Position numbers and translations under genes: made by a program
Shown: in pieces, positions 25,439 through 34,172 of the stretch
How positions within the stretch are numbered: position 1 is the first letter of the stretch
How the letters are laid out: every line of letters begins with the position of its first letter
Assembly: GCA_947476745.1 (NCBI GenBank)
Contig: CANJRG010000021.1
Coordinates: 1-62,300 of the forward strand
DNA: 62,300 nucleotides
Origin: Acidimicrobiia bacterium
Lineage (GTDB): Bacteria > Actinomycetota > Acidimicrobiia > Acidimicrobiales > CAIXPF01
Direction of reading: 5' to 3'
The notes under the pieces: model-generated
Database searches by the model: none
What the model saw: only the letters and a program-made list of their open reading frames with translations
Told to the model about the DNA's origin: nothing

Positions 25439-25924
25439 ATGCGCCGTTGGACGGTCGGGGGAGCACTGGTGGTCGGGCCGGAGGGTCTCCTCCTCGTGGC
25501 CAACAAACGTCGCAACGGCAACATCGACTGGAGCACCCCGGGCGGCGTCATCGACGAGGGCGAGTCACTTCTCGAAGGTCTGACCCGGGAGGTCGAGGAG
25601 GAGACCGGGCTCGTCGTGCACGACTGGCTCGGGCCCGTCTACCACGTCGAGGCGGTGGCCGCCGGCCTCGGTTGGCACCTGCGGGTCGAGGCCCATGTGG
25701 CGATGGTCTACGACGGGGAGCTGCGTATCGACGACCCCGACGGCATCGTGGTCGACGCACGGTTCGTGCCCTGGACCGACTGCGCGCTGCACCTCGAAGG
25801 GGCGCCGCGCTGGGTCCACGAGCCACTGCTCGACTGGGTGCAACACCGCTGGGAGGACCAGCGCCACTTCGGCTACCGGGTCGACGGGACCGAGCAACGG
25901 GCGCTGAGCGTCGTTCGCCTGTGA
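25439..25924 (+). CDS. Nudix hydrolase
   Basis: A 161-aa pyrophosphohydrolase. The Nudix box is complete: GGVIDEGESLLEGLT followed by REVEEETGL, in the pattern G-x5-E-x7-R-E-x2-E-E-x-G. The substrate is not evident; it could be a modified nucleotide, fitting its partner. The stop overlaps the GTG start of dinB by four bases (GTGA), so the two are translationally coupled. This suggests a link between nucleotide-pool cleaning and translesion synthesis, which is inference. Start ATG 25439. Confidence 0.85.
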   Translation: MRRWTVGGALVVGPEGLLLVANKRRNGNIDWSTPGGVIDEGESLLEGLTREVEEETGLVVHDWLGPVYHVEAVAAGLGWHLRVEAHVAMVYDGELRIDDPDGIVVDARFVPWTDCALHLEGAPRWVHEPLLDWVQHRWEDQRHFGYRVDGTEQRALSVVRL

Positions 25925-27387
25925 ACCGTGCGGATGTCGCGGCCGGCCATTGGCCGTCGGCGATCCTGCATGTCGACATGGATGCCTTCTACGTCGCAGT
26001 GGAGGTTCGCCGCGACCCTTCGCTGGTGGGTCGGCCCGTCGTGGTCGGCGGTTCCGGCAACCGTGGCGTGGTCGCGGCGGCCAGCTACGAGGCCCGGGCC
26101 TACGGGGTGCGCTCGGCGATGCCTTCGGTGCGGGCACGACGGCTGTGCCCACAGGCGCTGTTCCTGCCCGGCGACCACGCGGCCTACGTCGCGGCGAGCC
26201 GTCGGATCATGGCGATCTTCGCCGAGTTCACCCCGCTGGTCGAGCCGCTCTCGCTCGACGAGGCGTTCCTCGACGTGACCGGGGCCCAACGCCGGCTCGG
26301 TGCACCCGCGGCAATGGCCACCGAGCTGCGCCGCCGGGTGGCCGCCGAGGAACTGCTGCCGTGCTCGGTCGGGGTGGCGAGCACCAAGTTCTTGGCCAAA
26401 CTGGGGTCCGAGGCGGCCAAACCGTCACCCTCCCCGCAGGGTGCGGTGCCCGGTCGCGGCGTGTGGGTGGTCGAGCCGGGCAAGGAGCTGGCCTTCCTGC
26501 ACCCGCTGCCGGTGAAGGCCCTGTGGGGGGTCGGGCCGGCGACGTTGTCCCGCCTGGAACGGCTCGGGGTCCGCACCGTCGGGGACCTCGCCGCCCTGCC
26601 GGTCGCCGCGGTGGTCGGGGCCGTCGGAGACGCTGCTGGGCGGCACCTGCACCAACTGGCCCACAATCACGACCCGCGCCCGGTCGAGGCCGACCGTGAG
26701 GTCAAGTCGATCGGACACGAGGAGACCTTCCCGGTCGACCGGACCGACCGGGCCGACCTCGACCGGGAGTTGCTCCGCCTCGCGGATGCCGTGGCCAGAC
26801 GGCTGCGGGTGGCAGGCGTCGCCGGGCACACCGTCATCCTGAAGGTGCGCTACGGCGACTTCACGACCCTCACCCGGTCTCGACGGCTCGCCGAACCGGT
26901 CGACGCCGGCCTCGAGCTCGCTCGGGCTGCGCAACGGCTGTTCGACAAGATCGACCTCGGCCCGGGCGTCCGCCTGCTCGGGGTGAGCGTCAGCGGGCTC
27001 GCCCCGCTGCAGGCCCGGCAACTGAGCCTGGATCTGGACACGTCGGGGACCGACGACGGCCGGGCTGCCCCAGATGCACCGAGAGCCGGTGGCGCCCTCG
27101 TCACGGGCGTGTCCACGGGCCTGCGGCTGGGCCATGCCGAATCCTGGCAGGACGCCAACGACACCGTCGAGGCGATTCGACGTCGATTCGGTGCGGCGGC
27201 GATCGGCCCCGCCGCCCTCGCCACCCCGGGAGGGCTACAGGTCTTCGAACGCGACGCACAGTCGTGGGGACCCACCGGGCCGGGCGAGCGACCCGCACCG
27301 CAGCCAGCGCAGGATCCGTCGCCGGACTCGCACGAACCCCCGGGCCTGCCTGTTGCGGAGCAGTCGCAGACCCGACGGCCCGGATAA
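25921..27387 (+). CDS. dinB: DNA polymerase IV (Y family)
   Basis: An error-prone translesion polymerase of 488 aa. Catalytic acidic residues are in HVDMDAFYVAVE (Asp19) and SLDEAFLDVTG (Asp113, Glu114). YEARAYGVRSAMP is the finger segment and CSVGVASTKFLAKLGSEAAK the palm. The little-finger domain follows, then ARQLSLDLD, a likely beta-clamp binding motif. About 110 further residues form a Pro/Ser-rich tail ending QTRRPG, longer than usual. Start GTG 25921 overlaps the Nudix stop. No LexA-type box is visible in front of the pair. Confidence 0.93.
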   Translation: MNRADVAAGHWPSAILHVDMDAFYVAVEVRRDPSLVGRPVVVGGSGNRGVVAAASYEARAYGVRSAMPSVRARRLCPQALFLPGDHAAYVAASRRIMAIFAEFTPLVEPLSLDEAFLDVTGAQRRLGAPAAMATELRRRVAAEELLPCSVGVASTKFLAKLGSEAAKPSPSPQGAVPGRGVWVVEPGKELAFLHPLPVKALWGVGPATLSRLERLGVRTVGDLAALPVAAVVGAVGDAAGRHLHQLAHNHDPRPVEADREVKSIGHEETFPVDRTDRADLDRELLRLADAVARRLRVAGVAGHTVILKVRYGDFTTLTRSRRLAEPVDAGLELARAAQRLFDKIDLGPGVRLLGVSVSGLAPLQARQLSLDLDTSGTDDGRAAPDAPRAGGALVTGVSTGLRLGHAESWQDANDTVEAIRRRFGAAAIGPAALATPGGLQVFERDAQSWGPTGPGERPAPQPAQDPSPDSHEPPGLPVAEQSQTRRPG

Positions 27388-27396
27388 GCTGCAAGA

Positions 27397-27438
27397 GAGT
27401 TCCGACCCTCTCGGATCGAGTTCCGACCCTTTCGGATC
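27397..27438. repeat. Two 21-bp tandem repeats upstream of DUF3040 gene
   Basis: Two adjacent 21-bp units begin GAGTTCCGACCC; they differ at a single position (CTCTCGG in the first, CTTTCGG in the second). They end about 50 bp before the DUF3040 start. The core TCCGACCCT recurs in inverted orientation (AGGGTCGGA) at the ribosome binding site. The layout is what an operator or activator site would show. Confidence 0.65.
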
Positions 27439-27489
27439 GGTCGGCCTTCAGCTACGTTCATATCGATGTCGATCTCGAGGAGGGTCGGA

Positions 27490-27870
27490 ATGCCGCTTTC
27501 GGAGCATGAGCAACGGATTCTCCAGGAGATCGAGGCGCGGCTCTACGAGAGCGATCCGGCGCTCGCCCGTGAGGTGAGCACGACCACCCTCTACAGCCAC
27601 GCCTTCCGCAACATCAAGTGGGCTGCGATCGGGTTCGTGATCGGCACGGTGGCCATGGTGGCCTCACTGTCCACCCACTGGGCAATCGCCTTCGTAGGGT
27701 TCCTGGGCATGCTCCTTTGTGCGCTGGCCATCGAGCGCAACGCCCGCAAGATGGGCCGGGCCGGTTGGCAGCAGCTCACCGGGGCGCAACAACGTGATGG
27801 CGTGCGATCCATCCTCGGCTCCACCGGCCAGAAGATGCGCGACCGCTTCCAGAAGAACGTCGAGGAATGA
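27490..27870 (+). CDS. DUF3040 membrane protein
   Basis: A 126-aa protein from ATG 27490, preceded by GGAGGG. The N-terminus MPLSEHEQRILQEIEARLYE is the DUF3040 signature. Two membrane helices lie at about 45-63 and 67-86, and the C-terminus is charged (KMRDRFQKNVEE). DUF3040 genes are typical of actinobacteria and often lie near mraZ and the division-wall cluster. Here the gene follows dinB and is convergent with a transglutaminase operon. Function unknown. Confidence 0.85.
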   Translation: MPLSEHEQRILQEIEARLYESDPALAREVSTTTLYSHAFRNIKWAAIGFVIGTVAMVASLSTHWAIAFVGFLGMLLCALAIERNARKMGRAGWQQLTGAQQRDGVRSILGSTGQKMRDRFQKNVEE

Positions 27871-27934
27871 GCACCCTCACCGTCGGCGCCGCCCGTATGG
27901 CAGCGTCGCAACCAGGCACCACCGGTTGAGCCGT

Positions 27935-30325
27935 TCAGGCCCGTCGGCCTGACCTCGTTCGCCCCGGGTCTTCCGGCTCGCGACTGCCGTATCGGCGCAG
28001 CCGCTGCCAGTCCGCCTGCCAGCGTTCGGTGACGGTACTTCGTTCGCAGGCCCCCACGGTGACGGCGTCGGCGAGCCGGGCGGCCTGCTGTGCCTGACGG
28101 GCATCGGTACCGTCGGGGGAGTAGCGGGCGACGGTGATGAGCTCGGCCAGTGCCGCCACCGGCAGTCCGTCCCCGAAACGGTGACGGACCCGCTCGGCCA
28201 GTTCGGGTGCGGTCTCGCCGATGTCGGGCCGGATACCGAGCCAGGTGAGGGACTCGACGGCCTCGAGCCACGCCACCTGCACGCGATCAGCGTCGTTGTG
28301 GCAACGTCGGCGTCGCCGTTGCCGGCGCAGTGGCCGCCACGCAGCGGGACCGAACAGAACCGCGGAGAGCACCGCCAGAACGACGAGCAGCAGACCCAGA
28401 ACCCCACCGGCGATCACGCCTGCGTCACCGGCGGAAGGCCCCGTGCCGTTCCCCACCTCCGTGATCGGGCTGGTCGGAACCTCCGGTGGCGGGACCGGCG
28501 TCGAGTCGGACGTGGCGTTCAGCGGGGTCACCGCGGTCGAGGAGGTCGCCGACGCCGACGGCAGGGAGAGGCTGTCCTGCTGTTCCTCGGTGTTGGTGTA
28601 CGGCGCGTTCGGAGCACCCCGGCCGGGAGTCGGCTCGAAGAGCACCCAACCCGCTCCCGGTAGGTAGACCTCCGGCCAGGCGTGGGCATGACGTCCTCGT
28701 ACGACGGTGGTGGTGGGCTTACCGGCGACGGGATCACCGGACGTGAAGCCGACGGCAACCCGGGCCGCGAGCCCGACGGAGCGCGCCATGGCGGCATAGG
28801 TGCCCGCGAACTGCTCGCAGTAGCCAGCACGTGCCGGGGAGAACAGGAAATCCTCGATCGAGTTGATGTCCTGCCCGCCGGGCACGTTGGTGGAGTAGGT
28901 GAAGTTTCGACGGAAGTACTCCTGCAGGGCGAGCGCTGCGTCGTAGGCGGTGGGAGCACCGGCGGTGATGTCCGATGCCAGCGACTCCACCCGCTCGGGA
29001 AAGGCCCGGGGTAGGCGGAGGTACTGCTGCTGGATCTCGGCAGGGACGGTTCCCTTGGCTGCGCGCAACTGCTGGGCGCTGAGGTTCGTGAGGGCCGAGT
29101 TCACCGTGTAGTCGAGGCCGTCGGAGGTCTCACCGTCGGCGATAAGCGTCGAGGTGGTGGCGTCCCACCGGACCGCACCGTCGGTTCCGGTGATCATGCG
29201 GGCCTCGTAGGCTGCGGGCAGCCAGATCTGATCGAGCGCGGCGATCTCGTAATGCTGATCGACCGATCGGAACGTGCCGCTACGCGTCTCCGTCCGGGGC
29301 AGCTCGCCACTGACCTTCTGGAAGGGCTTGGAGGCGCGCCAGCTGCGCCCGTCGAACTCGTCGAGCGCCGTGAGCCGCCAGTACGCGTGTTCCGGGCTGT
29401 CCACGGTGAACATCACCTGCTCGCGTTGGTCGACGAGCCGCTGGCGGATGTCGACCAGCGGCGACCGTGTACTGCGCGTGTCCCGACCACCGCCGAGATC
29501 GCGCACGTCGAGCAGGCCACCGTCTCCCGACCGGGGCAGGAACGGCCCCGTCGCAGCTGCCAGCACGACCGCCGCCACGATAAGCGTCGCCCCGGTCCGC
29601 AGCTGCCCACGGGTGCCCCGAGCGGCATGGCCGCGCACCCACGTCGAGCCGGTCTGCAGCCGGGAGGCTCGCTGCACCAGCAGGAAGGTGAGTGCGGCCA
29701 GGAAGAACAGCACGGTGCTCGGCAGGCGCGCCTCGTCCGCACCGAGCAGCGAGGCGAACACGAACAGCGACCCGGCCGGGACGACGGCCTCCACCGAGGC
29801 GCGTAGACGGAACGCCGCCCAGTCCGCGAGGAACCCCGCCACCCAGAAGGCCACCGCCGAGCCGGCGACGAACCCGTTGAGGGCCGCGACCGGGGCCCGA
29901 TCGTGGCGGAACCGGTCGACGCCGTCGGCCAGGTCGGCCCTGAACACGTCCCACGTCACGCCGTTCGGCAGCCCGAACTGGGTCGTCGAGCGATAAAAGA
30001 GCCAGCTCAACACCAGGCCCAGGGCCATCAGCGACGCCACGGCAGCCAGCCCGACGGGCACCCGCACCCGACGCAATGCCGCAGCCAACAGATGCGAGCA
30101 CGTAGCGGCAAGCAGCACCGGTGCCAAGAACGACCACCCGTCGAAGAGGCACCCGCACCCGTACGCCGCCATGACCGTGAGCAGCCACAGGCTCACCTCC
30201 GCCGCGACCCGCAGCGTGGGTCGCGGTCCGCTCGCGGAGGTCCCGGGCTCGACCGGTGCCCGCGACCGCGAGCGCGCCGATCGGGAAAGCGACGCCGCCT
30301 CACCGGTACCGGACCGTGCCGTCAT
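27935..30325 (-). CDS. Transglutaminase-like membrane protein (DUF3488/TgpA type)
   Basis: A 796-aa protein from ATG 30325, whose ATGA overlaps the DUF58 stop. About six membrane helices fill residues 45-275. A long external domain follows, with a transglutaminase core: AGYCEQFAGTYAAMARSVGL (Cys503), RGRHAHAWPEVYLPG (His about 548) and VLFEPTPGRG. A Ser/Thr/Pro-rich linker, one more helix near 665-690 and a cytoplasmic DUF4129-like tail complete it. The papain-like triad suggests peptide cross-linking or proteolysis at the cell surface. It is the last gene of the MoxR-DUF58-transglutaminase operon, a conserved set whose exact role is unsettled. Confidence 0.88.
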   Translation of the reverse strand: MTARSGTGEAASLSRSARSRSRAPVEPGTSASGPRPTLRVAAEVSLWLLTVMAAYGCGCLFDGWSFLAPVLLAATCSHLLAAALRRVRVPVGLAAVASLMALGLVLSWLFYRSTTQFGLPNGVTWDVFRADLADGVDRFRHDRAPVAALNGFVAGSAVAFWVAGFLADWAAFRLRASVEAVVPAGSLFVFASLLGADEARLPSTVLFFLAALTFLLVQRASRLQTGSTWVRGHAARGTRGQLRTGATLIVAAVVLAAATGPFLPRSGDGGLLDVRDLGGGRDTRSTRSPLVDIRQRLVDQREQVMFTVDSPEHAYWRLTALDEFDGRSWRASKPFQKVSGELPRTETRSGTFRSVDQHYEIAALDQIWLPAAYEARMITGTDGAVRWDATTSTLIADGETSDGLDYTVNSALTNLSAQQLRAAKGTVPAEIQQQYLRLPRAFPERVESLASDITAGAPTAYDAALALQEYFRRNFTYSTNVPGGQDINSIEDFLFSPARAGYCEQFAGTYAAMARSVGLAARVAVGFTSGDPVAGKPTTTVVRGRHAHAWPEVYLPGAGWVLFEPTPGRGAPNAPYTNTEEQQDSLSLPSASATSSTAVTPLNATSDSTPVPPPEVPTSPITEVGNGTGPSAGDAGVIAGGVLGLLLVVLAVLSAVLFGPAAWRPLRRQRRRRRCHNDADRVQVAWLEAVESLTWLGIRPDIGETAPELAERVRHRFGDGLPVAALAELITVARYSPDGTDARQAQQAARLADAVTVGACERSTVTERWQADWQRLRRYGSREPEDPGRTRSGRRA

Positions 30326-31629
30326 CGGCGAGCGCCGGCGCGGCGTTGGGCGGTCGAGGCGGCGTCCGAGCCGTTCCACACGGTGGCGAACCTTGCACCG
30401 TCCGGACAGTGCAGGAGCCCCGCAGCGCTGCTGCGGCGAGCCCCCATTGCCTCCCCGGTGGCGTGGGGAGCGTCACCTGGGACCTCGTGCACGACGGTCT
30501 GCGCCGGTGCACGACGGCTCCCGTCCTGGTTACCGTCGGTGAACCGCTCGCCGTCGGTGTCCCGGTCGCGCTCGGTGTCGAAGGACACCACCACGACCTG
30601 GCCGAATCGTCCGCGCAGGGGGGCCAGGCGCACCGACTCCGCCGTGCCGATCGCTGCGGCGAGGACCACCAGCGATCCGCCGGACTCGCCGCGAGCCAGT
30701 CGATCGAGTGCGGTCCGTAGTGGGGCGTCCGGCTCGGGATGGTTCAGGGCGAGCCGGAGCAACAAGGCGTCGAGATGGCCCGGACCGGCCCCGAATCCGG
30801 AGTCGGTGCCGGCCGAGGTGCACAAGCGGATCTGATCACCCGCCTCGCAGGAGGCTGCCAGCAGCGATGCGGCGGCAGCCACGACCCGATCGAACACCAC
30901 CTCGGTCATCCGGTCTGTGTCGACCTCGAGCAGCACGGTGGTGCGCTCCTGCCAGGGCTGCTCGTGCTGGCGGATCACCAGCTCGCCGGTACGGGCCATG
31001 GTGGGCCAGTGCACCCTGCGCAGATCGTCGCCGACGGCGTAGGGTCGAAGTGCGAAGAAATCCTCCCCGCTCGCTGCCTGCGCGTTCGGATTGCGGGTAG
31101 CGGCGCGTGGGTCGTAACCGGCGGCGTGGGCCACCGGCAGCAGACGGTCGATCAGTGGGTACACGACCAGCTCGATCTCCTCGGCCACGGCAACCCGCCG
31201 GGCGCACAGACCGAAAGGGTCGGCCAGCTCCGCCTCGAGCGGCCCGACAGTCATCCTGCCCCGGCGAGCGGTGGGGAGCTGGTATGCGGCGCCGGCCTGT
31301 TCGCCTGGGATGAGCGGTCCGATCCGCATCGTCGCCCCACGAGTGCCGCTCACCTCGTCGCGCAGCCGCATCGTGGCGCTGCGCCGGGCGCCTGCGTTGA
31401 CGAACGTGAGCTCGACGAGTCCGGGACCCGTTTGGTGCAGACGACCCGGGTTGACCGACCTGGTCACCCCGAGACGGACACCCACGACGTTCACCCACAC
31501 CAGCGCCACCCCGACCAGCGCCACCAGACCTGCACCGAGCAGGTACAGCTCGGTGGCGCCGAGCACCCGACCCGCCACGACCAGGCCGAGCGCGCCCACC
31601 ATGGTCGTCCAGCCTCCCCGGGTCAGCAC
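30322..31629 (-). CDS. DUF58 domain protein
   Basis: A 435-aa membrane-anchored protein. Two hydrophobic segments lie at about 10-28 and 30-50. The DUF58 core includes DPFGLCARRV, GEDFFALRPYAVGDDLRRVHWPTM (split here only in description) and a von Willebrand A-like part starting TTVLLEVDTDRMTE. DUF58 proteins partner MoxR ATPases and are thought to act in assembly or maturation of surface complexes. It starts 54 bp after the MoxR stop and is coupled to the transglutaminase by an ATGA overlap. The last 60 residues are variable. Confidence 0.85.
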   Translation of the reverse strand: MLTRGGWTTMVGALGLVVAGRVLGATELYLLGAGLVALVGVALVWVNVVGVRLGVTRSVNPGRLHQTGPGLVELTFVNAGARRSATMRLRDEVSGTRGATMRIGPLIPGEQAGAAYQLPTARRGRMTVGPLEAELADPFGLCARRVAVAEEIELVVYPLIDRLLPVAHAAGYDPRAATRNPNAQAASGEDFFALRPYAVGDDLRRVHWPTMARTGELVIRQHEQPWQERTTVLLEVDTDRMTEVVFDRVVAAAASLLAASCEAGDQIRLCTSAGTDSGFGAGPGHLDALLLRLALNHPEPDAPLRTALDRLARGESGGSLVVLAAAIGTAESVRLAPLRGRFGQVVVVSFDTERDRDTDGERFTDGNQDGSRRAPAQTVVHEVPGDAPHATGEAMGARRSSAAGLLHCPDGARFATVWNGSDAASTAQRRAGARR

Positions 31630-31683
31630 CGTTGCCGCCCGAGGGACAACACGCCGACGGCCCTCACCGGCACTGCAGCTCGC

Positions 31684-32730
31684 TCAGCGGCCCGCCGGCA
31701 CGGGCACCGGAACCTGGGCGAGCACATCGGACACCACCCGGGCGGCGGAGTAGCCCTGCATACGGGCCTCGGGTGTGAGCAGCAGCCGATGGGCCATGAC
31801 CGGCTCGGCCAGCGCCTTCACGTCGTCGGGGATCACGTAGTTACGGCTTGCGGCCGCGGCACGGGCCCGGCAGGCGCGCAGCATGGCCAGGGTTGCCCGT
31901 GGCGACAGGCCGATCCACACCGAGGGGTGGTGTCGTGACACCGTGGCCAGGTCGACGAGGTACTCCTTGATGGCCGCTGCCACATGCACCGATCGGGCCG
32001 CGGTGATCATGGCCTCGAGCCGTGGGCCCGACAGGACGGCACCGAGTGTGGCCAGAGCGTCGGTGCGGCCATGCGCGTCGAGGATGGCCAGTTCGTCGGC
32101 CCGTGCCGGGTAGCCCATCGAGATCCGCATCAGGAAACGGTCGAGCTGCGAATCGGGCAGTGGGTAGGTCCCTTCGTGCTCCACCGGGTTCTGGGTGGCC
32201 ACGACCAAGTGCGGCCTGGGCAGCGGATAGGTGGTGCCGTCCACCGTCACCTGGGACTCCGCCATCGCCTCGAGCAGGGCCGACTGGGTCTTGGGCGAAC
32301 CTCGGTTGATCTCGTCGGCGAGGACGACCGAGTTGAACACCGGGCCCGGCCTGAACGTGAAGGACGAACTGGCCCGGTCGAACACGGTGACGCCCACGAC
32401 ATCGGAGGGAAGTAGGTCGGGCGTGAACTGGATCCGACCGAACGACGTCTCCAACGAGGCGGCCAGGGCCTTGGCCAGGGTGGTCTTGCCGACGCCGGGC
32501 CGGTCCTCGATGAGCAGGTGCCCCTCGGCCACCAGGCACAGCACCACCAGCTCGACCGCGGCGCGCTTGCCCTGGATGGCCTGCTCGATGTTCCGTACCA
32601 CGGCGCCGAACAATTCGGCGAAGGCGGCGGCGGCGGCGGCGGACAGATCGGGGGTGGCCACCCCCGTCGTGGGAGGCGGGGCGTCGGCACCGAGAGCAGG
32701 CCTGGTGCCGCTGGGGGACTCCTGGGGCAA
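31684..32730 (-). CDS. MoxR-family AAA+ ATPase
   Basis: A 348-aa chaperone-like ATPase. Walker A is EDRPGVGKTTLAKAL near residues 75-89, Walker B is VVLADEINRGSPKTQSALLE, sensor 1 is VVATQNPVEHEGTYPLP, and the arginine-finger region is LDRFLMRISMGYP. GLSPRATLAMLRACRARA is the sensor 2 helix. It heads the operon with DUF58 and the transglutaminase. The product probably remodels a protein partner in an envelope pathway. The first 30 residues are a Pro/Ala-rich extension. Confidence 0.9.
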   Translation of the reverse strand: MPQESPSGTRPALGADAPPPTTGVATPDLSAAAAAAFAELFGAVVRNIEQAIQGKRAAVELVVLCLVAEGHLLIEDRPGVGKTTLAKALAASLETSFGRIQFTPDLLPSDVVGVTVFDRASSSFTFRPGPVFNSVVLADEINRGSPKTQSALLEAMAESQVTVDGTTYPLPRPHLVVATQNPVEHEGTYPLPDSQLDRFLMRISMGYPARADELAILDAHGRTDALATLGAVLSGPRLEAMITAARSVHVAAAIKEYLVDLATVSRHHPSVWIGLSPRATLAMLRACRARAAAASRNYVIPDDVKALAEPVMAHRLLLTPEARMQGYSAARVVSDVLAQVPVPVPAGR

Positions 32731-32865
32731 CGCTGGCTCCTGTGACGGGGCGGGGTCCGCACCACTCGTGCGAGACGTCGGCTACATCCTGCAGAGTAGT
32801 GGCGCAACCGCGGTTAGGCCCTGCGAGGACCGGGACCGCGTCGATGGAGCCGGGGGTCGACCGGT

Positions 32866-33795
32866 ATGGTGCTCGGTATGCGATCCGGTCCGGTTCTGGC
32901 CATCGACATCGGCGGCACCAAGCTGGCCGCTGCGGTGGTCGACGCCGACGGAACCTGCCACGCCCGTCGACGCCGCGCGACCCCGGTTGCGACCCCGGCG
33001 TCGGTCGGGGATGGTGCGCGCGAGCTCCTCGACGCCGTGGTCGACCTGGCGGTGCGGTCCCGCCGGGAGTGGGAGCGCTCGGCGGGCGCAGGCTCGACAC
33101 CCCCGGTCGCCGTTGGCGTCGGGTGCGGCGGCCCGATGACGGCCGGGGGCGAGCTGGTCTCGCCGCTCAACATCGCCGCGTGGCGCGAGTTCCCGCTGCG
33201 CCGCGCCCTGCAGGAGGCCTTCGGCCTGCCCGTTTTCGTCGACAACGACGCCAAGGCCCTGGCCCGGGCCGAGGGCTGGCTCGGCGCGGCGCGCCACGAG
33301 CGCAACTACCTCGCCATGGTGGTCTCGACCGGGGTCGGCGCAGGCATCGTGGTGGACGGACGGCTGCTGGACGGCGCGACGGGCAATGCAGGCCACCTCG
33401 GCCACGTGATCGTCGAACCGGACGGACGGCGCTGTGCCTGCGGGGCCCAAGGCTGTTTGGAGGCGGAAACCTCAGGCACCGCCATCGCCGCCATGACCGG
33501 ACGGCCCGCCGCGATGGCACCGCTCGAGCTGCGGGTCCGGGCCGGCCGGCTGGTGGGACGGGCGGTGGCCTCGGCCGTAAGCCTGCTGGACCTGCGCCTG
33601 GCCACGGTCGGCGGATCGGTGGCCCTCGGCTTCGGTGCTCCATTGTTCGCCGCCGCCAACGCAGAGCTCGCCGAACGCAGCCGCCTTTCCTTCGCCGCCG
33701 GTGCCCGTATCGTCCCGGTCGGTCTGGGCGACCAAGCCCCGCTGCTCGGCGCGGCCGCGGTGGCGCTGCACCGCCACGGCACCGACGAGGCCTGA
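32866..33795 (+). CDS. ROK-family sugar kinase or regulator-type protein
   Basis: A 305-309 aa ROK protein. Motifs are AIDIGGTKLAAAVVD, FVDNDAKALARAEGWLGAA, STGVGAGIVVDGRLLDGATG, GHLGHVIVEPDG and the zinc motif CACGAQGCLEAETSG. There is no N-terminal helix-turn-helix, so it should be a kinase of glucose or an N-acetyl sugar rather than a repressor. ATG 32866 is listed; ATG 32878 starts closer to the fold and may be the real one. It is divergent from moxR with about 135 bp between. It is the second ROK kinase in the window and lacks the Gly-Pro tract of the first. Confidence 0.82.
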   Translation: MVLGMRSGPVLAIDIGGTKLAAAVVDADGTCHARRRRATPVATPASVGDGARELLDAVVDLAVRSRREWERSAGAGSTPPVAVGVGCGGPMTAGGELVSPLNIAAWREFPLRRALQEAFGLPVFVDNDAKALARAEGWLGAARHERNYLAMVVSTGVGAGIVVDGRLLDGATGNAGHLGHVIVEPDGRRCACGAQGCLEAETSGTAIAAMTGRPAAMAPLELRVRAGRLVGRAVASAVSLLDLRLATVGGSVALGFGAPLFAAANAELAERSRLSFAAGARIVPVGLGDQAPLLGAAAVALHRHGTDEA

Positions 33796-33826
33796 CCCCG
33801 GCAACGACTGACTATCGTGCTTGCCG

Positions 33827-34159
33827 ATGGATCAAGATCCCGGCGTTCCGGCCGGTCCGCTCCCGGTGCTGCGGGCCGTACCGCTCTCGGTCGCGGTGGC
33901 CCTGTTCGCGAGGCTGGCCCGACAACCACGGTTGTGGCCGATCGCCGCTCGGCAGTTCCGGGCCATGGCCGCGCCAGGCTGGTGGCGCCGGGCGCCGTTC
34001 CTGCCCGTGCCTCCGGCGGACTACGCCCGGTTCCGGTTCCAGACGATGTACGGAGGGCCCGGGGCCGTACCGGCAGACGATCCCGGCGCGGCCGCCGCCG
34101 ACGTCCTTCGCTGGCTCGAATGGGCGAGATGCGAACGGCGCGCCACCCGTCCGCTCTGA
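33827..34159 (+). CDS. Small conserved-looking hypothetical protein, 110 aa
   Basis: Starts at ATG 33827 (TTG 33821 is in frame). The product is basic and rich in Arg, Ala and Pro, with PLSVAVALFARLARQPRLW and APGWWRRAPFLPVPPADY, and ends in an amphipathic helix (VLRWLEWARCERR). It may be peripheral to the membrane. It follows the ROK kinase by 31 bp and is convergent with ddl, leaving only 13 bp between the stops. No family recognised. Confidence 0.6.
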   Translation: MDQDPGVPAGPLPVLRAVPLSVAVALFARLARQPRLWPIAARQFRAMAAPGWWRRAPFLPVPPADYARFRFQTMYGGPGAVPADDPGAAAADVLRWLEWARCERRATRPL

Positions 34160-34172
34160 GCGATCTAACCGT

